From: Planctomycetia bacterium
GTDB taxonomy: Bacteria > Planctomycetota > Planctomycetia > Gemmatales > Gemmataceae
Direction of reading: 5' to 3'
Length of the DNA: 5,844 nt
Assembly: GCA_005773755.1 (NCBI GenBank)
Contig: SXHE01000311.1
Coordinates: forward strand, 1-5,844
In this document: positions 1 through 5,553 of the stretch, one piece after another
How positions within the stretch are numbered: the stretch's first letter is position 1
How the letters are laid out: each line of letters begins with the position of its first letter
Position numbers and translations under genes: made by a program
The notes under the pieces: model-generated
Databases searched by the model: none
Seen by the model: only the letters and a program-made list of their open reading frames with translations
What the model was told of the DNA's origin: nothing

Positions 1-2458
1 CGACGACGACCGGCGGCGCGGGCGGGAGTTCCTCCGCAATCACTTCCGCGGCCACGATCTCGGCCGGGATCACTTCGGCGGGGATGACCTCGGCGGGGAT
101 GACCTCGGCCGCGACCGGTTCCGATTCGAGGATCTCTGCCGCGACCGGTTCGCGCTGCTTTTGCCACGCGGTCGCGATCTTCTCCTGTATCGCGAGAATG
201 CCGCCGACGCTCTTGAAGTGGAGCCGGAAGCACTTCTGCCGCACGCCCTCCAGTTGGCGCATCAGCTTCACGATCCACTCGCCCTTCGCGTAGCTGAGCG
301 GCGGCTCGGGCACCATCTTCCCTTCGAGGATGAAGGCCGCGAGGTTCTCGCCCTCCTCGAAGTTCTTCATCGCCGGCAGCGCGATGTCGCGCGCGTCCTT
401 CATGATGTTGCGGAGCGCCTTCCACGACTCGCGCAGCACGGCGAGCACCTCGGTGATGAAGTCCGGGCCGGGGGTGAACTGGCCCCGGTTGGCCGCGCTC
501 AGCGCGTCGAGGTACGCGTCGGCCTTGTTGAACGCCTGGCGCGACTCCTGGTACAGCCGCTGCACTTCCAGTTGGAACCGATACCGCTCGACCAGTTCGT
601 CCTTCTGCTCCTTGTCCACCTGCTTCGCCATCTGGACGTGCAGCAGGTACACGCGCCGGTCGAACGACTTGAACCACTCCCAGTTCTCGTCTTGCTGCTT
701 CTCGAGGTCCTCCATCTTGCGCTTCATCTTGGGCGACGGCCGCCCGACGATGCCGGCGCGCAGCGCCTGGAGTTCCTTGTACAGTTCGGAGTGCGTCTCC
801 GCGTGCTTCTCACAGCCGTCGTACAGCTTGTCGAGCACCTTCTCCATGCGCTCGTCGTCCCACGGTTTGTCGCGGACGATGCCGTTCAGCTCGGACAGCT
901 CGCCGGGTTCGAGCGGGCGGTCGTCGTAGCACCCCTTGTACTTGGGGTCGTAGGTGGTGTCGGCGTGTTCGTTGTCGATGAACTTCTGGACCGTGAGCGC
1001 GTCGGCGAGTTCGGTGTTCTTGGGGATCTTGAACACCATGCGGTAGAACTTGTAGGTCATGCGCTCGCGCAGGTCGGCCCCGTTCTCGAACAGGATCCAC
1101 GGCGACCGGTGGTCGACGACCGCGGGGATGAACTCCTTCTTCGCGTTGTCTTCGAGTTCGTGGGCGGGCGGGTGGGTGCGACGCATCTCGGGCACGTCGT
1201 CGGTCGAGTCCTCGTCGGCCGGGTCGAAGATGCGGATCGTCTTGCCGGCGGTCGGGTGGGCGTGTTCCGGCGGCATCCCCATTTCCGGCTCTTTCCGCTT
1301 GCGGCGGACCACCGGGGCGGCGCGGTCCTGGTGCAGGAACATGTCGTTGGTGTGCAGCTTGTGGTCCATCGCCACCTTCATGTCCTGCACGGCCTGTCCC
1401 AGACAGATGTTGCCGAACCGCAGGCGGAACAGGCTCAGCACCACCGCGTCGCTGCCGCCGGCCTTGACCGCCATCAGGTCCGCGTGAAACTCGGACTCGC
1501 GCATCACCGCCATGCGCTGGAGGGTGATGATCTTGAACAGCCACCACAGGATCTTGCGCCCCAGCCACAGCGGGCCGCCGAACCCGTACCCGATGACCGA
1601 GAGCGCGTTCTTCTGCTCCTTGCACCAGTCCAGGAACCGGTCGAACCAGTCCTCTCCGGCGATCAGGTCGATGATGATGCGGTTGGCGACGTAGCTGTAG
1701 CTGGTGGACACGGCCGACTGGCTGAAGTGGCCGAACTCGTGCGCGAGGACCGACTTGAACTCGGTCAGGTTCATGCAGTTCACCAGCCCCAGCCCGATCA
1801 GCAGGTCCTTCTTCGGTTCGCTGAACAGGTTCACGAGGCTGGTGCGCGGCATGACGGCCGCGTTCACGTCGGGCGAGACGAACACCTTGTTTGGCAGCGG
1901 CGCGTCCAGCTCGTCGCACAGCCGGTAGATGAAGTCGAACAGCACCGGCTGCTCGTCCTCCGTGATCTCGATGTGCATCTCCTTATCCATCGCGTGGCGC
2001 TTGAAGAAGCCCTTCACGAGGAACAGGAACGTAACCGAGGAGAACACGATGCCGATCACCTTGAGCGGGACCCAGTGTCCCAGGCTCCACACGCACCAGA
2101 ACCCGATGAGGACGGTGAAGAGGATCGCGCCGATGTAGAGGATGAGGAACAGGATCAGCCCGGCGACCAGCTTCTGCTGCTGCTTCTTGAACGACTCGGG
2201 GTACTCGGTTAACCCTTCGGGCACGTTCTCCGGGCTGGGCGGGTACGGCACCTTGCGGTCGCCGAGCTTCTTGGCCCGGCGGCGCGGCTCCTTCTCGTCG
2301 TCGTCGGCGGCGCGCGCCGGGGCCTTCTTCTTTTTGGGTTTCTCGTCGCGCTCGTCCCGTTCGTCCTCGGCCTCCTCGCGCTTCGCCTTCTTCTTCGGCT
2401 TGGCGTCGTCGACCGGTTCGATGGGGTCGAGATCGAGTTCGTCTTTGGGTGCGGCCAT
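1..2458 (-). CDS. Large membrane-anchored M48 family (HtpX-like) zinc metalloprotease, 3' end off window
   Basis: Open reading frame of at least 819 codons from ATG at 2458, with no stop before the left edge. Residues 1-95 are charged low complexity (K/R/E/D-rich). Two hydrophobic segments follow, about 97-125 and 128-148. The zinc site HEFGH is at residues 240-244 (DNA 1727-1741), with H240 and H244 as ligands and E241 as catalytic base. The third ligand is E323 in RESEFHAD, followed by D327; this E-x-x-x-D arrangement about 80 residues after the HExxH motif is typical of M48. Hydrophobic stretches between them (about 286-313) may contact the membrane. Residues about 575-655 are heptad-like, charged and probably helical; residues from about 770 are AE/PAEVI repeats. 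HtpX is around 290 residues, so this protein is far longer. Known family role: membrane protein quality control with a cytosolic active site; the substrate here is unknown. The start has only a weak AGG at 5-nt spacing. It is divergent from the gene at 2569. Confidence 0.9.
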   Translation of the reverse strand, partial: MAAPKDELDLDPIEPVDDAKPKKKAKREEAEDERDERDEKPKKKKAPARAADDDEKEPRRRAKKLGDRKVPYPPSPENVPEGLTEYPESFKKQQQKLVAGLILFLILYIGAILFTVLIGFWCVWSLGHWVPLKVIGIVFSSVTFLFLVKGFFKRHAMDKEMHIEITEDEQPVLFDFIYRLCDELDAPLPNKVFVSPDVNAAVMPRTSLVNLFSEPKKDLLIGLGLVNCMNLTEFKSVLAHEFGHFSQSAVSTSYSYVANRIIIDLIAGEDWFDRFLDWCKEQKNALSVIGYGFGGPLWLGRKILWWLFKIITLQRMAVMRESEFHADLMAVKAGGSDAVVLSLFRLRFGNICLGQAVQDMKVAMDHKLHTNDMFLHQDRAAPVVRRKRKEPEMGMPPEHAHPTAGKTIRIFDPADEDSTDDVPEMRRTHPPAHELEDNAKKEFIPAVVDHRSPWILFENGADLRERMTYKFYRMVFKIPKNTELADALTVQKFIDNEHADTTYDPKYKGCYDDRPLEPGELSELNGIVRDKPWDDERMEKVLDKLYDGCEKHAETHSELYKELQALRAGIVGRPSPKMKRKMEDLEKQQDENWEWFKSFDRRVYLLHVQMAKQVDKEQKDELVERYRFQLEVQRLYQESRQAFNKADAYLDALSAANRGQFTPGPDFITEVLAVLRESWKALRNIMKDARDIALPAMKNFEEGENLAAFILEGKMVPEPPLSYAKGEWIVKLMRQLEGVRQKCFRLHFKSVGGILAIQEKIATAWQKQREPVAAEILESEPVAAEVIPAEVIPAEVIPAEIVAAEVIAEELPPAPPVVV
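66..110. repeat. Three tandem 15-bp units coding for AEVIP-type repeats in the protease tail
   Basis: Units at 66-80, 81-95 and 96-110 differ by only two or three bases. On the minus strand each codes for a five-residue unit of the type PAEVI, around protein residues 783-798. A second direct repeat of 14 bp (108-121 and 138-151) codes for the EPVAAE motif that occurs twice. The repeat length is a multiple of three, so copy number could change without frameshift. The tail is proline-, alanine-, glutamate- and valine-rich and is probably a disordered linker. Confidence 0.8.
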
Positions 2459-2568
2459 ATGAACCTGTCGGCGGGTGCCGGCAATGAGTACAGATGTACC
2501 TAAAACGATGGCGAGGCGCGGGGCGGAAGTCAACCCCGTAGGCGCAACATGAAGAACCGGAGGCGAGC
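2459..2568. promoter_or_regulatory. Divergent intergenic region between protease and aminotransferase-like genes
   Basis: These 110 bases separate two divergent starts and should hold both promoters. The clearest element is the inverted repeat GTACAGATGTAC at 2488-2499: perfect 5-bp arms around a 2-nt spacer, in a locally AT-richer patch (about 2480-2512). I see no convincing -35/-10 pair on either strand. The palindrome could be an operator or could arise by chance. Confidence 0.4.
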
Positions 2569-2572
2569 GTGA
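2549..2572 (+). other. Possible 7-codon leader mini-ORF overlapping the aminotransferase-like start
   Basis: ATG at 2549 opens a seven-codon frame (MKNRRRA) ending in TGA at 2570-2572, which overlaps the GTG start of the next gene as GTGA. It has only a weak AGG six bases upstream. Its three consecutive arginine codons (CGG AGG CGA) include the Shine-Dalgarno sequence of the main gene, so their presence may simply reflect that site. A translated leader that couples to the main gene is possible, but chance is equally likely. Confidence 0.2.
2559..2563 (+). promoter_or_regulatory. Strong ribosome binding site fixing the GTG start at 2569
   Basis: GGAGG at 2559-2563 lies five bases before GTG 2569. 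This supports the GTG start, which gives a protein beginning at the expected N-terminus of the family. Confidence 0.75.
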
Positions 2573-3768
2573 GCACGATCGACTGGGGCGCGGCGCGGCG
2601 GCGGATCATCCTCGATCCGACCGTGACCATGCTGAACACCGGCTCGTTCGGGCCGCTGCCGGAACCGGTGTTCGACCGGGCCACCGAGCTGCGCCGCCGC
2701 CTCGCCGCCGGCCCGACGGACTTCTTCGTCCGCCAGGCACCGCCCTTATTGTGGGAAGCGCGAGAGCGAACGGCCGCGTTCCTCGGCACGGTTCCGCACC
2801 GGCTCGTCTTCACGACCAACGTGTCCGCGGCGATCAATCTGGTCGCGTCCGGGTTGCGGCTGAACGCGCCCGGCGAAATCCTCATGAGCGACCACGAGTA
2901 CGGGGCGATGATCTGGTGCTGGGAGCGCGTCGCCCAGCGCCAGGGCCTGACGATCCGCACGTTCCCGCTGCCGACCATGACCACCGACCCCGCGGAGATC
3001 GTTGCGTCTGCGGTGAAGGCCATGACCTCGCGCACGCGACTCCTCTTCTTCAGCCACGTCCTTTCGCCGACCGGTCTGGTCCTCCCCGCGAAGGAGCTGT
3101 GTGCCGAAGCCCGGCGGCGCGGGATCGTGAGCGTGGTGGACGGGGCACACGCCCCGGTGTACGTTCCGTTGAACGTCTCCGATGTGAACGCCGACTTCGA
3201 CGCCGCGAACCTGCACCAGTGGCTGCTCGCGCCGAGCGGCGCGGGCTTCCTCGTCATCGGTCCCGGCAACGAGGACCGGCTGCAACCGCTGCACGTCTCA
3301 TGGGGCTACTTCGCGGACAAGTACCCCATTGGTGAAGTGGTGCAGTCCGCCGGGCCGGACGCGCGCGACGCCTACGGCAGCACGCCGCGAACGCGGTTCC
3401 TGGAGTTCGAAGGCACGCGCGACATCTGCCCCTGGCTCGCGGTGCCCGCGGCCATCGACTTCCAGACCGCGTTCGGTTTCGACAAGGTCCGCGCGCGGAT
3501 CGCGGAGCTGGCCGTGTACACGCGAAAGGTGATCGGCGGCCTCGGCCTGCCGCTCGCGACCTCGCCCACACTCGGCGGTGCGATGACCGCGTTCGAGCTA
3601 CCGGCCCGCACGAGCGCCCCGACGCTGCGGAAAGAGCTGTGGGCGCGGCGCGTGGAGATACCCGTGATCGAGCGCCCAACGCGCCTGCTGATTCGCGTCA
3701 GCCACCACTTCTACACGCTCGAAGCCGAGATCGACCGCCTCGCGGAAGTGCTGCGCGAAGTGCTCTAG
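2569..3768 (+). CDS. Class V aminotransferase-fold protein (isopenicillin N epimerase-like) lacking the PLP lysine
   Basis: A 399-residue protein from a GTG start, the full family length. Recognisable fold type I class V elements occur in order: LNTGSFGP (22-29); the phosphate-loop region FTTNVSAAIN (81-90); HEYG (109-112), whose aromatic region stacks on the cofactor; SPTGLVLP (166-173); VVDGAHAP (189-196), with D191 expected to bind the pyridine nitrogen; GTRD (282-285); and R376 in IRVSHHFYT, the expected carboxylate-binding arginine region. At NLHQWLLAPSGAGF (214-227) relatives normally read H-K-W, with the lysine forming the Schiff base; here codon 3217-3219 is CAG, so residue 217 is glutamine. 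The lysine often seen a few residues later (APKG) is serine here. All other motifs are intact and the frame is unbroken, so this is not a decayed gene by other signs. It may be a pseudoenzyme, an unusual activity, or a sequence error. Substrate unknown. The gene stands alone, divergent from the protease. Confidence 0.88.
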   Translation: MSTIDWGAARRRIILDPTVTMLNTGSFGPLPEPVFDRATELRRRLAAGPTDFFVRQAPPLLWEARERTAAFLGTVPHRLVFTTNVSAAINLVASGLRLNAPGEILMSDHEYGAMIWCWERVAQRQGLTIRTFPLPTMTTDPAEIVASAVKAMTSRTRLLFFSHVLSPTGLVLPAKELCAEARRRGIVSVVDGAHAPVYVPLNVSDVNADFDAANLHQWLLAPSGAGFLVIGPGNEDRLQPLHVSWGYFADKYPIGEVVQSAGPDARDAYGSTPRTRFLEFEGTRDICPWLAVPAAIDFQTAFGFDKVRARIAELAVYTRKVIGGLGLPLATSPTLGGAMTAFELPARTSAPTLRKELWARRVEIPVIERPTRLLIRVSHHFYTLEAEIDRLAEVLREVL

Positions 3769-3772
3769 CGAG

Positions 3773-3793
3773 CGGCCGGGTTTATCCCGGCCG
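3773..3793. terminator. Hairpin between convergent genes, likely bidirectional terminator
   Basis: CGGCCGGG (3773-3780) and CCCGGCCG (3786-3793) form a perfect 8-bp GC stem with a 5-nt loop. It sits four bases after the stop at 3768 and three bases before the stop of the opposing toxin gene. The following T content is poor (TCTTC on the plus side), so intrinsic termination strength is uncertain; the position between convergent stops argues for a termination role. Confidence 0.55.
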
Positions 3794-3796
3794 TCT

Positions 3797-4216
3797 TCAC
3801 ACCGACCAGTCTTCGGACAGAACGCCGGGAACGCGGCGGAAGTCGCGCAAGTTGCGCGTCACCACGATCGCGCCGAACTCGATGGCGATTGCCGCGATGC
3901 GCAAATCGTTCCCACCCACGTTCAGTCTCCGGCGGAGCAAGTCCTGGTAGCGTTGCACGGCCGCCGCCGTGAACGGCAGCGCGTCCCAACTGGCAAGCGC
4001 GCGAATACTGTCGGTGAAGCGCGTGTATGCGTCCTCGATTTGGTTCGGCGTGCGTGCGGCGCGAATCGTCGAGTACCAACCGCCGACTTGCTCTTCGACC
4101 GTGACCGCGGTCACGCGAATGTCGTCCGCGAGGTGCAGCATCACATTCCGCACGACCGCCGGATGAAGGCGACCGAACAGAGTGAGGGTATCGGTGTCGA
4201 AGACGTAGAGGCTCAC
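3797..4216 (-). CDS. VapC-type PIN domain ribonuclease toxin
   Basis: A 139-residue PIN domain protein. The predicted acidic metal-binding residues are D7 in YVFDTDTL, E42 in TVEEQVGG, D104 in GGNDLRIAA and D125 in NLRDF; the ending TRNLRDFRRVPG is typical of VapC. In known VapC proteins this fold is a magnesium-dependent RNase that cuts tRNA or rRNA and is neutralised by its partner; the target here is not predictable. I chose GTG 4216 because the PIN domain begins there and the codon overlaps the antitoxin stop as GTGA. A longer frame reaching 4303 would only add arginine-rich sequence read out of frame over the antitoxin gene. No Shine-Dalgarno precedes GTG 4216, so translation probably depends on coupling to the antitoxin. 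Confidence 0.88.
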   Translation of the reverse strand: MSLYVFDTDTLTLFGRLHPAVVRNVMLHLADDIRVTAVTVEEQVGGWYSTIRAARTPNQIEDAYTRFTDSIRALASWDALPFTAAAVQRYQDLLRRRLNVGGNDLRIAAIAIEFGAIVVTRNLRDFRRVPGVLSEDWSV

Positions 4217-4536
4217 GGCACGGGTTGCGTTGTGGGTGGCGCGAGTGCCGCCTGATCGTCGACGTCGCGTTGGCGGCGGTTCTCGGCGATGGCGTCGAGC
4301 CACACGTCGGTCAGCTCATCGTCGGGAACCGACCCGGCGAACGCGATCCACGGCTTGTCGGGGGTCACTTCCAGCGGCACCAGCGTGAACGGGGCGCTCA
4401 CCGCGGTGCGCAGGAGCGATTCCATCGCTCGAAGTGCGTCGTAGCGCGTCGCGCCGGTCGCGGACGTGTCGATGGGGTGCCGACAGCGCGCGAGCCAGCC
4501 GCCGCCGTGCGGCTCCACAATAACCGGGATGTCCAC
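4213..4536 (-). CDS. Antitoxin with HicB-like N-terminus and VapB-like C-terminus
   Basis: A 107-residue protein directly upstream of the PIN toxin. Residues 1-55 resemble the HicB fold: a strand IPVIVEPHGGGWLARC, then SATGATRYDALRAMESLL, comparable to the G-x-T-x-x-EA-L pattern of HicB. The C-terminal part (DELTDVWLDAIAENRRQRD, about 75-93) resembles the short helix with which antitoxins of PIN toxins occupy the toxin active site, with an arginine-rich end. The inferred role is to bind and inhibit the toxin; no separate DNA-binding domain is obvious. I chose GTG 4536 because GGAGGT (4543-4548) lies six bases upstream; the longer start at 4575 would add a glycine-rich stretch that includes the binding site. 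Family recall supports such HicB-like/PIN pairs in planctomycetes and cyanobacteria, but I could not search. Confidence 0.75.
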   Translation of the reverse strand: MDIPVIVEPHGGGWLARCRHPIDTSATGATRYDALRAMESLLRTAVSAPFTLVPLEVTPDKPWIAFAGSVPDDELTDVWLDAIAENRRQRDVDDQAALAPPTTQPVP

Positions 4537-4542
4537 GCCAAG

Positions 4543-4548
4543 ACCTCC
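4543..4548 (-). promoter_or_regulatory. Ribosome binding site that decides the antitoxin start
   Basis: GGAGGT on the minus strand, six bases before GTG 4536. It is a near-perfect anti-16S match and favours this start over the in-frame upstream one at 4575. Confidence 0.75.
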
Positions 4549-4574
4549 GCGACCGCCCCAAACGCGACACTCCA

Positions 4575-4580
4575 ATTGTA
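4575..4580 (-). promoter_or_regulatory. Possible -10 box of the toxin-antitoxin operon
   Basis: TACAAT on the minus strand, about 40 bases before the antitoxin start, in a small AT-richer spot of the 65-nt gap after the PTH2-like gene. No good -35 hexamer is found 16-18 bases upstream, so this is a weak candidate. Confidence 0.25.
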
Positions 4581-4601
4581 CCGCGGTGGCCGGTTCCGCA
4601 G
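4581..4601 (-). terminator. Weak hairpin directly after the PTH2-like stop codon
   Basis: On the minus strand CTGCGG (4596-4601) can pair with CCGCGG (4581-4586) across a 9-nt loop, with one G-U pair. It begins immediately after the stop codon at 4602-4604. There is no T-tract, so it may stabilise the 3' end or attenuate rather than terminate. Confidence 0.25.
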
Positions 4602-4946
4602 CTACTTGAACAACTTGAAGAACCGGAACGCCTTCGGGTACTCGGCTCGCGGGCGGAACGCGAGCGCGACCTCATGCCCGTCGAGCGCCGACTCTGTGAT
4701 GACGACGTGGTCTACGGTCTCCTTCGCCTTCGCGAACTCATCATCGCTGACGCGGCACACGGTCTTGTAGAACGGCCCGGCGAGCCACTCCTTCACTTCC
4801 GCGCTGTCGGCGAACTTCAGGTACGCGGCGAGCGAAGCGTGCGCCGCGGCCAGCACCGCGAACCCCATCGGCACCACCTCGCGAATGAGGATGTACATAC
4901 GGAGCTTGGGTGGCTGCTGTGCCGGTGGTCCGGCTTCGTCGTTCAC
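4602..4946 (-). CDS. Peptidyl-tRNA hydrolase 2 (PTH2)-like protein
   Basis: A 114-residue protein. After a short proline-rich leader, residues 17-98 follow the PTH2 layout: first strand MYILIRE, helix AAAHASLAAYLKF (33-45), WLAGPFYKTVCRVSDDEFAKAKE (54-76), then strands HVVITESAL and EVALAFRP (80-99). PTH2 enzymes release tRNA from stalled peptidyl-tRNA. However, the lysine-rich GKG segment expected after the first strand is PMGFAV (26-31), and the expected D-A-G near the second-last strand reads E-S-A (85-87), so hydrolase activity is doubtful. The GTG start at 4946 overlaps the Uma2 stop as GTGA and has GGGGA (4953-4957) six bases upstream. An internal ATG at 4898 (MYILIRE) would also give the whole fold. 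The two genes are probably translated together. Function unknown; a binding rather than catalytic role is possible. Confidence 0.65.
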   Translation of the reverse strand: MNDEAGPPAQQPPKLRMYILIREVVPMGFAVLAAAHASLAAYLKFADSAEVKEWLAGPFYKTVCRVSDDEFAKAKETVDHVVITESALDGHEVALAFRPRAEYPKAFRFFKLFK

Positions 4947-5533
4947 TCGTCGTCCCCGGATTCTGGTTCCGGCTCGTCGGCCATTTCGGGAAACAGGCCC
5001 GCCATCGGCACGGTGAAATCGGGCAAGACGGGGCTGCCGTCGAGCACATCCGTCCCGGTGTAGACGCGCGGCGCGCCGTCGGGTGTGGTGTAAGCATACA
5101 AGTGCTGTATCACTGGGAAGATCACCCAGACCAGATCGACCCCGGCCCGAAGATATTCGACCGCCTTTGCGTGGACGGCCTCCGCGCGATCGGTGGGGCT
5201 GACGACTTCCAGAACGATGTTCGGGACCACATCGACCGGTTGGCCCTTATATCGCATGGGCCGCTCTTGCGGCCAGCGGGCGAAGGAGATGAACGCGAGG
5301 TCCGGCTCGCGCTCGCGGGTCTTGTCTTCCGATAGCGGGAGGCGAAACGCCATGTCCATCCGCGTGCGCCCGGTGTTGGTGCGCGCGGCATAGACGAACA
5401 GGTGATCGCGAAGCCGGTTCGCGATCTCCGACGCGAAGGCGCTCATGGGGGCGATCTCCACGACCTTGCCGTTCACGACCTCGTAGCGGTCCGGCCGTTG
5501 GGTTTCCGGCGCGATGTCGATAGCCGTTGGCAT
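4943..5533 (-). CDS. Uma2 family (DUF820) restriction-endonuclease-fold protein
   Basis: A 196-residue protein of usual length for the family. It shows the Uma2 pattern: RYEVVNGKVVEIAPM (16-30), REREPDLAFIS (73-83), IVLEVVSPTDR (106-116), AKAVEYLRAGVDLVWVI (122-138) and LYAYT (145-149). Predicted PD-(D/E)xK site residues are D78, E109 and possibly K123, with E18 as a further acidic residue. The C-terminus is acidic (DEPEPESGDDE). The family is expanded in cyanobacteria and planctomycetes, is assigned a nuclease fold, and mostly has no proven role. ATG 5533 is preceded by AGGAGG (5540-5545) at six bases, a strong site. It follows the upstream gene by 20 bases and overlaps the PTH2-like gene by four, so it is likely operonic. 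Confidence 0.88.
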   Translation of the reverse strand: MPTAIDIAPETQRPDRYEVVNGKVVEIAPMSAFASEIANRLRDHLFVYAARTNTGRTRMDMAFRLPLSEDKTREREPDLAFISFARWPQERPMRYKGQPVDVVPNIVLEVVSPTDRAEAVHAKAVEYLRAGVDLVWVIFPVIQHLYAYTTPDGAPRVYTGTDVLDGSPVLPDFTVPMAGLFPEMADEPEPESGDDE

Positions 5534-5539
5534 GTGTTT

Positions 5540-5545
5540 CCTCCT
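5540..5545 (-). promoter_or_regulatory. Strong ribosome binding site of the Uma2 gene
   Basis: AGGAGG on the minus strand with six-base spacing to ATG 5533, lying between the stop at 5554 and the Uma2 start. It fixes the start and suggests the gene is well translated. Confidence 0.75.
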
Positions 5546-5553
5546 GCCACAGT

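Noticed and set aside
810..1919. Minus-strand 369-codon frame inside the protease gene
   Set aside because: Arginine/proline-rich shadow in a different frame of the same strand; the real frame explains all motifs.
161..2212. Plus-strand open frame of 683 codons antisense to the protease
   Set aside because: Composition is H/V/R/L/E-rich shadow sequence without any domain, and the opposite strand carries an unmistakable M48 protease with HEFGH and RESEFHAD. High GC leaves long antisense frames open.
1983..3269. Minus-strand open frame of 428 codons spanning protease start and aminotransferase-like gene
   Set aside because: It crosses the divergent intergenic region and lies out of frame with the protease; its translation is low-complexity R/P/S sequence with no domain.
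4217..4303. Upstream extension of the PIN toxin to 4303
   Set aside because: Adds an arginine-rich non-domain leader overlapping the antitoxin in another frame; GTG 4216 matches the PIN N-terminus and the GTGA overlap.
4537..4575. Longer antitoxin start at 4575
   Set aside because: The extra 13 residues are glycine-rich and contain the strong GGAGGT site that serves GTG 4536.
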